Assembly (NCBI GenBank): GCA_049890275.1
Contig: JBMHBT010000007.1
Coordinates: forward strand, 1-20,418
Reading direction: 5' to 3'
DNA: 20,418 bases
Origin: UBA7374 sp049890275
Lineage (GTDB): Bacteria > Verrucomicrobiota > Verrucomicrobiia > Opitutales > Coraliomargaritaceae
How positions within the stretch are numbered: the first letter of the stretch is position 1; each line of letters begins with the position of its first letter. A program made the position numbers and the translations under genes. Below, piece by piece: positions 15,156 to 20,418 of the stretch. Under the pieces are notes generated by a model that was given only the letters and a program-made list of their open reading frames with translations, did no database searches and had not been told where the DNA came from.

Positions 15156-16706
15156 ATGTACCCCATTTCTTTTACAAATCGATTACCATTGAAGCGTTCT
15201 CGTTTTTTATGGCTGCTTGTTTCCTTCTCTCTACCCTTCAGTACTCCAGCAGCGGTCCCGGGACAGACAGAAGATGGCAGTGCTGCAAACTACACAGAGA
15301 AAGCAAATGAGGATGGCTATGTTCCGCGAATAGAAGTTCGCGACGGCAAAAAGTACTATTATTGGCCACAGTGGAATCAATGGAAGAACGGTAAATTACA
15401 CGTAGAGAAAGAGCGCACGACACACCCGGATGCACAGTGGTGGCCCGAGGCGGGACTCGGGCTCTTCATGCACTGGGGTATTGTCAGCGAATTTGGGCCT
15501 ACGGGAGAAGCATGGTGCGGTCGCTGGTCTCCGCAGCGTGCAGAGACAGGCGCTTTTCATCCTCAACAGGAAATATGGGATGCTGCGGAGTCCTTTAACC
15601 CCAAGCAGTATGATCCTCATAAGTGGATGGCAGCGGCAAAGAAAGCCGGATTTCAGTATGCGGTACTGACGGCCAAACACCATGATGGCTATGCCCTCTG
15701 GGACTCGGATCATGCCTTGATCGGTGTGCGCCAGTATTTAGACGGGCGCGATTTAGTGCAGCCCTATGTCGACGCCTGCCGTGAGCATGGTCTGAAGGTA
15801 GGCTTCTATTATTCCGGTATGGATTGGTATTTTATCCGCGAGTACATGAACTTCAGCATAACGAAGGATCGCATCGTAAACTATAAAGGTGAATTTGTGG
15901 ATCGTTTACCGTCAGAGCCACCCAGCCTACGGAAAGCCTACCAAGAGTTCAACGAAGCGCAGGTACATGAACTGGTAAAATTTAAGCCGGACATCTGGTG
16001 GGGCGATGCCGGGCACGGTATGCCGATGGAAACCATCCGGGAATTACTGCCTGGTGTAGTCTGCAATAATCGGGATCCCGGTGGCGGTGATCATGCGACT
16101 CCTGAAGGTCTTGGAATGGCGAAGCCTGGTTACATTAAACCCATTTTAGAGAACGGCTGGTGGTGGGAGGCCAATTCGATCATCACCAAGGGCTCCTGGC
16201 ACTACGATCAGTACAAGAGTGAGTTCGTCTGGCCATCCGACTCCATACTAATGGAGTTGGCGAAGATTCGTTGTATGGGAGGCAATTTTCTGGCCAATAT
16301 TGGACCTCGCCCGGATGGTCAGCTTCAGGAAGAAGCCTATCGTTTGTTTGCAGATATGGCCGAGTGGATGGAGACCAATAAGGAATCGGTTTTTGGAATT
16401 AATGGAGGCGGCCCGTGGCCGGAAAAATGCAACGTACCGATTACGGCTAAAGACCGCAACTGGTATTTTCATTCAAAAAAAGATCAGGCTACTCAGGAGA
16501 AACCGGTCGTGCTGAGTGACTGTCCCGCAAAACCACTATCCGTTGTTCTACTTCGTACCGGGGATGCCATTTCGTACATCTATGAAGAAGGTGAACTTCG
16601 CTTTGCTGTCCCGGAAAACCGTAAGGCCGGTCATGTTACGGATGTTGTGAAAGTAGAGTTTGGAGAGGATTTTGATCCAAACCCTTTTCTCTTTAGGCAC
16701 TGGTAA
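15156..16706 (+). CDS. Exported alpha-L-fucosidase, GH29 family
   Basis: The protein has 516 residues from ATG 15156. A basic start plus hydrophobic stretch (FLWLLVSFSLPFSTPAA) makes a signal peptide of about 33 residues. GH29 features are G-L-F-M-H-W-G at ~102-108, L-T-A-K-H-H-D-G-Y at 171-179 and G-F-Y-Y-S at ~216-220. K-P-D-I-W-W-G-D-A-G-H-G provides D284 as the probable nucleophile. N-F-L-A-N-I-G-P-R-P-D-G is also typical. The family removes terminal alpha-L-fucose with retention. An N-terminal insert with Y-Y-Y-W-P-Q-W-N-Q-W precedes the barrel and could be a linker or binding patch. A frame open back to 14994 has no signal peptide in the right place, so the shorter start is preferred. 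It is the only plus-strand gene, divergent from the sulfatases and convergent with the esterase 85 nt away. The exact linkage specificity is unknown. Confidence 0.94.
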   Translation: MYPISFTNRLPLKRSRFLWLLVSFSLPFSTPAAVPGQTEDGSAANYTEKANEDGYVPRIEVRDGKKYYYWPQWNQWKNGKLHVEKERTTHPDAQWWPEAGLGLFMHWGIVSEFGPTGEAWCGRWSPQRAETGAFHPQQEIWDAAESFNPKQYDPHKWMAAAKKAGFQYAVLTAKHHDGYALWDSDHALIGVRQYLDGRDLVQPYVDACREHGLKVGFYYSGMDWYFIREYMNFSITKDRIVNYKGEFVDRLPSEPPSLRKAYQEFNEAQVHELVKFKPDIWWGDAGHGMPMETIRELLPGVVCNNRDPGGGDHATPEGLGMAKPGYIKPILENGWWWEANSIITKGSWHYDQYKSEFVWPSDSILMELAKIRCMGGNFLANIGPRPDGQLQEEAYRLFADMAEWMETNKESVFGINGGGPWPEKCNVPITAKDRNWYFHSKKDQATQEKPVVLSDCPAKPLSVVLLRTGDAISYIYEEGELRFAVPENRKAGHVTDVVKVEFGEDFDPNPFLFRHW

Positions 16707-16791
16707 TCCCAGGGGCAAATATTCGATACCGCTCAACAATACATACTCAGACCTCTTGGCCTGGACAAAATTATATGCCACCGTACCGCTG

Positions 16792-17604
16792 TTAGAGCTG
16801 TTGGGCGAAAAAGGTAAACGTCTTGGATACATGTTCTTGCCAGTAGGGCCATTCATGACCACCGGCAAATTCTTCATAGGTATGATCGATGCCGGATTCT
16901 CGAAGTGCTTTAGCAAGGGATCGGTTGTGTTCGATTAAAACATCATCGACCCCGCAATCAAAACGAAATGGGCCGATCCGTTTACGATTCTCCAGAATAG
17001 CATCCAGCACGTGTCGCTCCTTCTTTTGAACATCGGGATAGGCAGTGATGGGCTCCTCCACAAATTGGGCTAACTGGTCCAGTGAGGTGATGGATGAATG
17101 TCCGGCAAAAGCCTTGTAGCGATCCGGATAGTTCGCACCTAAGCGAAGAGCGCCAAATCCACCCATCGAGAGACCGCCAATAAAGTGAGCGGCGTCGATC
17201 GAATTCCCAGTGTTTTCTGAGACCGCATGGGGCACCTCTTTTGAAATCCAAGCATCAAAATCTTGATCTGCATGCCGGACATAGCCACTCCCATCACCCC
17301 GGAGTCCATCGGATGGCATTGCCAATAGCATGGGTGGCAGCGATCCATCATCGATCAAACGTTGTAATGTTAGGTGCGCTTGGCCCATGAGCGCCCAGAT
17401 CCAATGACTGCCATAGACACCGTGCAAGAGAGTGACCACCGGCAGGTTGTTCTGCCCTTCTGCTTGTTTGGGTCGATAAATGCTTAGGTCGGCACGATTC
17501 CGTAAAGCGGGGCTCTTGACTGTGACCATGCGCAGGGTGCCGCCTTCGCAGGGCATGTCGCCGACTTCGGTTGTGCGAAAATAAGAGGTCTGTTTATCGG
17601 GCAT
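16792..17604 (-). CDS. Cytoplasmic alpha/beta-hydrolase esterase (esterase D/PF00756 type)
   Basis: The protein has 270 residues and no signal peptide, so it is probably cytoplasmic. Visible parts are the oxyanion motif L-L-H-G-V-Y-G-S near 59-66, nucleophile elbow G-L-S146-M-G-G, candidate acid D220/D221 in C-G-V-D-D, and catalytic H250 in G-G-H-E-W-P-Y-W. This is the putative-esterase family containing S-formylglutathione hydrolase, tributyrin esterases and acetyl-xylan-type esterases. Because it lies 6 nt after a zinc alcohol dehydrogenase stop, the pair recalls formaldehyde-oxidation operons. Removal of acetyl groups from imported sugars is an equally good reading. Its 3' end faces the fucosidase, and I saw no strong terminator in the 85-nt gap. 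Enzyme class is sure; the substrate is not. Confidence 0.9.
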   Translation of the reverse strand: MPDKQTSYFRTTEVGDMPCEGGTLRMVTVKSPALRNRADLSIYRPKQAEGQNNLPVVTLLHGVYGSHWIWALMGQAHLTLQRLIDDGSLPPMLLAMPSDGLRGDGSGYVRHADQDFDAWISKEVPHAVSENTGNSIDAAHFIGGLSMGGFGALRLGANYPDRYKAFAGHSSITSLDQLAQFVEEPITAYPDVQKKERHVLDAILENRKRIGPFRFDCGVDDVLIEHNRSLAKALRESGIDHTYEEFAGGHEWPYWQEHVSKTFTFFAQQL

Positions 17605-17610
17605 AAGAAA

Positions 17611-18753
17611 CTAAGAAAATGTGATCACTCCTTTAGCGTTTCGACCAGCCAGTAGATCGTTGATTGCCTCTTGTAGGTCTTCCAGTGCATAGGTTCGCGT
17701 GATCAGTTCATCGAGTTTTAATTGTTTGCGTTCGTAGAGCTCGAGGAGTTTTGGAAAGTCGAACTCGGGAAGCGCGGAACCATAAAGCGGGTTGATGTAG
17801 ATTTTGTCCCACTCAAAAAGATTCATATCAATGACGATCTCCTCCTCGATTCCGGATACTTGCACCGCTGTTCCTGCGCTGCGAATCATAGCCAGAGGGG
17901 CTGCACCCAGCGCGGGAACTCCCGTACACTCGAAGGCATAGTCAGCCCCGCGGCCACCGCAGAGCTTCTTTACCTCTTCTGCTGCTTGCAGCAGCCCCTT
18001 GTCCTCTCGGGAAGCCAAGATCGTATGGGTTGCGCCAAATTGCTTAGCCATTTCGAGACGCTGTTGATTGACATCAATAGCAATGATCTTGGCCGCTCCG
18101 GAAATTCGAGCACCCTGAATGGAGTTGAGCCCCACCCCGCCAGTACCGAGAACGACTGCACTGCTACCGGCGACCAGCTTTGCCGAGTTGACCACAGACC
18201 CATAGCCGGTCATGACTCCGCAACCGATGATACAAGCAGAGGTGAAGGGGATGTTGGTCGTATAGGGAATGACCGCCTCCTTCTTGACCACTGTATGACT
18301 GCTCAGCGTACCGATATTAAAGGAACGTTTGACCGGTTCTCCTTTGAAAGTCGTGGCTTCCTCGTGTGCCATACCCTCAAATGAATTTGAGCCGGTTACT
18401 TGAGAGTTTACTTCACAAATGTTTTGCTTGCCATTCAGGCATTGGAAGCAGGATTTGCAGGGGATTGCCCAATTGAGGAGTACTTTGTCCCCTACCTTAA
18501 CATGGTCGACGCCCTCTCCCACTGCTTCAACGATACCCGCACCTTCGTGCCCCATGACATGAGCAAAGCCCCAGTTGAGGGAGTCATAATCAGTATGGCA
18601 TACACCCGATGCCTGAACGGCTACGAGAACTTCGTTTTCTTTCGGCTCGTGTACTTCAATGCTTTCGATGGAAAAGGATCCCTTTCCGTCCGCAACGGCA
18701 GCTCTTGCTTGGATATTCATGGAGGGCGATTGATTGTGAATGTAAACGGTCAT
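17611..18753 (-). CDS. Zinc-dependent alcohol dehydrogenase, class III-like medium-chain family
   Basis: The protein has 380 residues. Catalytic zinc ligands are C52 (SGVCHTD), H69 (MGHEGAG) and C178 (IIGCGVMTGYG). The structural zinc lobe is C99-x2-C102-x2-C105-x7-C113. The NAD site is V-L-G-T-G-G-V-G at ~201-208, with D227 in I-A-I-D suggesting NAD(H) preference. The set is complete, so the enzyme should oxidise an alcohol or hemithioacetal, or reduce an aldehyde. It resembles glutathione- or thiol-dependent formaldehyde dehydrogenases without proving that substrate. An ATG at 18720 would remove 11 residues and matches the usual family N-terminus (M-N-I-Q-A-R-A-A-V), so it may be the real start; neither has a Shine-Dalgarno motif. 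The gene is sandwiched between the sulfatase-propeller fusion (90 nt upstream) and the esterase (6 nt downstream). Confidence 0.92.
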   Translation of the reverse strand: MTVYIHNQSPSMNIQARAAVADGKGSFSIESIEVHEPKENEVLVAVQASGVCHTDYDSLNWGFAHVMGHEGAGIVEAVGEGVDHVKVGDKVLLNWAIPCKSCFQCLNGKQNICEVNSQVTGSNSFEGMAHEEATTFKGEPVKRSFNIGTLSSHTVVKKEAVIPYTTNIPFTSACIIGCGVMTGYGSVVNSAKLVAGSSAVVLGTGGVGLNSIQGARISGAAKIIAIDVNQQRLEMAKQFGATHTILASREDKGLLQAAEEVKKLCGGRGADYAFECTGVPALGAAPLAMIRSAGTAVQVSGIEEEIVIDMNLFEWDKIYINPLYGSALPEFDFPKLLELYERKQLKLDELITRTYALEDLQEAINDLLAGRNAKGVITFS

Positions 18754-18843
18754 CTTTGTACCGATGAAAATGACTTCTGCCAGCTAAATAGAGGTCTATC
18801 CATTGATTTTGAAAAGAGCCTGTTCCTGTTAAACCAATGCACC

Positions 18844-20418
18844 CTAATGACTGGGAATAAATGAATCGACAGGACGAATAACAATGAAGTCGTGGCTGCG
18901 CTCTTCAACTCCAACCGCGACCAATAAAGCGGTGAGTGCACCCTCTTCATTGATATATACTTGGGGGCGTTCGATACGACTGACTTGTAATTCAGTGCCG
19001 TCTTCCATTTTGAGTGCCTCTTCTTGTGACCAGAGAGGAATCTTGGAATACAGTTCGTAATCGACCCCATCCTTGGAGGTGTAGTACACCAGAGGTTTTT
19101 GGATACCGGTCACTTTACCTTCCCAATCCGTACAAATCAAATTGTACTGCTCATTGGCCCACCAAATGGTGGGGTCTTCCAGTTCAGAGTTATGGGGCAA
19201 GCGATTCCGTCCGGTACCCAAGACTTCATAGGGACCGTTGATCTGCTCTGCTCTATGGGCAATCATACAGGCATCCCATTTCCCGTCTCGAGTCGGTTTG
19301 GGTTTATGTTTTGAAACCATATAGGCGGATCCATCTTCTTGTAATAAAAGCGCGGGATTATTTGCTTTTACAACGGGATTGGGCAGTGGTTCCCAAGGCC
19401 CTTCAATGGAATCGGCGTAAGCAAATCCGGTAGACCAACCGGGAATCCCTAAATGGTATAGGAGAAAGCGTTTTCCCGCTTTTATTATTTTTGGATTGTG
19501 GATACCCCGTGTCGCCCAAGGGTGATTGGAAGGATGCAGAACAACTTCGGCAAATGTATAGGGGCCAAAGAGGTTTTTCGAAGTCGCCCGAATTACATGA
19601 CTACGCTTCCAACCGGAATCAAAAGAGTGATCGTCCGTTTTTGGCCAACGAGAGCAAAACAAGTGATACGTGTTGCCAACTTTGATTAAGGAGGGATCCC
19701 AAAGACTCCAGCCTTCCATCTGAAAAATCGCGGTTGTAGGAATCGGCTTTAAAGAATCACGCAAGGGGTTCGAATTCGGGTAGGTAATACGTGCATCCTC
19801 CGGTAATTGATAACCCACCTCGTATTCGGCATACAGGCGCTGCCCGCGACCTTTGAGAATTCTGGATAAGTTTTTCCGCATGGATACCACTCTTTCTGGA
19901 TACTCGGAATAGAGATTCTTCTTTTGAGCAGGGTCCTCCTTTAGATTATATAGTAGACTTGGGGTTGTATCGGTGCCGTAGCCTCGCTCGAAATTGAACC
20001 AATCCGGAGTCTTTGAAACCTGTCCGCTGGAGGCATCAATCAACATCCAATCGCCTTGCCGTAATGCGTAATGCCCTGCGCGCGTATTTTGAACGGTTGC
20101 TTCACGTACATTTTTTTCACTTTTCTGATCTTTCAGCAGTGAGAATAAATCCATGCTATCCACTGCTTCATCCTCTTTCAGTGGATGATTGAGGATGGAT
20201 GCAAAAGTCGCTGCTAAATCAACCTGACTGATGACTTCATTAGAGACCATACCGGCTTCGATAACTCCTGGCCATTTGACAATAAACGGCACACGGTGTC
20301 CGCCTTCCCAGAGGTCACGCTTCAAGCCTCGAAATTCACCGGAGCTCCAATGACCCAACTTGCGCACGCGTTCGTAGGCATACCCTTCGGCACCATTATC
20401 GGCAGTAAAAATGACAAT
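18844..20418 (-). CDS. Sulfatase fused to five-bladed beta-propeller glycosidase-like domain (partial, 5' end outside window)
   Basis: The frame is open to the window edge; 524 C-terminal residues are visible. The edge begins I-V-I-F-T-A-D-N-G-A-E-G, the sulfatase distal metal motif, then G-G-H-R-V-P-F-I-V-K-W-P-G and the usual C-terminal sulfatase part to ~200. The catalytic Cys must lie beyond the edge. From ~225 to the end are five propeller-blade starts: W-D241-P-S-L-I-K-V-G, H-N-P-K-I-I-K at ~307, N-N-P-A-L-L-L at ~353, L-E-D415-P-T-I-W-W, and I-E-R-P-Q-V-Y-I at ~482. This is the GH43/GH117-like fold. D241, D415 and nearby acids could be catalytic, but the family cannot be fixed by eye. 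A GTG at 20367 is internal, not a start. One chain probably desulfates and cleaves the same glycan. The stop lies 90 nt upstream of the dehydrogenase gene. Confidence 0.88.
   Translation of the reverse strand: MVIFTADNGAEGYAYERVRKLGHWSSGEFRGLKRDLWEGGHRVPFIVKWPGVIEAGMVSNEVISQVDLAATFASILNHPLKEDEAVDSMDLFSLLKDQKSEKNVREATVQNTRAGHYALRQGDWMLIDASSGQVSKTPDWFNFERGYGTDTTPSLLYNLKEDPAQKKNLYSEYPERVVSMRKNLSRILKGRGQRLYAEYEVGYQLPEDARITYPNSNPLRDSLKPIPTTAIFQMEGWSLWDPSLIKVGNTYHLFCSRWPKTDDHSFDSGWKRSHVIRATSKNLFGPYTFAEVVLHPSNHPWATRGIHNPKIIKAGKRFLLYHLGIPGWSTGFAYADSIEGPWEPLPNPVVKANNPALLLQEDGSAYMVSKHKPKPTRDGKWDACMIAHRAEQINGPYEVLGTGRNRLPHNSELEDPTIWWANEQYNLICTDWEGKVTGIQKPLVYYTSKDGVDYELYSKIPLWSQEEALKMEDGTELQVSRIERPQVYINEEGALTALLVAVGVEERSHDFIVIRPVDSFIPSH

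Noticed and set aside
16707..16791. Possible bidirectional terminator between fucosidase and esterase
   Set aside because: The best stem (AGACC/GGCCT) has a mismatch and no T-run on either strand.
17722..18384. 220-codon open frame on the plus strand
   Set aside because: It is antisense to the zinc dehydrogenase, whose metal and NAD motifs are all intact; low-complexity Cys/Ser-rich translation without a domain.
18844..20367. Treating the GTG at 20367 as the start of the sulfatase-propeller gene
   Set aside because: The frame continues upstream through I-V-I-F-T-A-D-N-G, a core sulfatase metal motif, so the gene is cut by the window edge rather than starting there.
1..20418. CRISPR array, tRNA/rRNA genes, transposase or integrase genes
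   Set aside because: No regularly spaced repeats, no cloverleaf or rRNA-like segments, and no mobile-element protein motifs were seen on either strand.

Overview
The window looks like chromosomal DNA of a marine polysaccharide-degrading bacterium of the PVC superphylum. It is most like Verrucomicrobiota (Opitutae/Puniceicoccales type), with Planctomycetota as the alternative. Evidence for this is the density of exported type I sulfatases, a GH29 alpha-L-fucosidase, the planctomycete-type trio DUF1549/DUF1553 (PSD1) + DUF1501 + DUF2231-cytochrome, Tat-type Gfo/Idh/MocA proteins, and mostly absent Shine-Dalgarno sequences. The likely substrate class is a sulfated, fucose-containing glycan such as fucoidan. 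That substrate is inferred from family content only.

Layout. (1) Positions 1-586, minus strand: the start of a cut-off gene for a membrane-anchored protein resembling periplasmic heavy-metal sensors, preceded by a small one-TM protein of anti-sigma-factor-like layout. No sigma factor gene lies next to them in the window. (2) 587-840: non-coding. (3) 841-14973, minus strand: eight closely spaced genes read from high to low coordinates: two tandem sulfatases, a PSD1 lipoprotein cytochrome, a DUF1501 Tat protein, a DUF2231/c-type cytochrome/LRR membrane protein, a Tat-type Gfo/Idh oxidoreductase, a sulfatase with a C-terminal bacterial Ig domain, and a third paralogue of the first two sulfatases. 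Several junctions are 2-4 nt gaps or an ATGA overlap, so most of this is probably one operon. The 102 nt and 142 nt spacers could hold internal promoters. (4) 14974-15155: divergent control region with a 13-nt palindrome. (5) 15156-16706, plus strand: exported GH29 fucosidase, the only plus-strand gene. (6) 16792-20418, minus strand: a second operon with a sulfatase fused to a five-bladed beta-propeller glycosidase-like domain (5' end outside the window), a zinc alcohol dehydrogenase and a cytoplasmic esterase.

How the genes may work together (inference): exported sulfatases remove sulfate esters and the fucosidase and propeller enzyme cut glycosidic bonds. The PSD1/DUF1501/DUF2231/Gfo-Idh set would provide envelope redox chemistry or electron transfer coupled to sugar processing. 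The cytoplasmic esterase/dehydrogenase pair would handle released acyl or alcohol/aldehyde products. All sulfatases carry a formylglycine-type Cys motif, but no maturase (FGE or anSME), transporter, glycan-dedicated regulator or sulfate-handling gene is visible, so these must be elsewhere. I saw no tRNA, rRNA, CRISPR, transposase or integrase.
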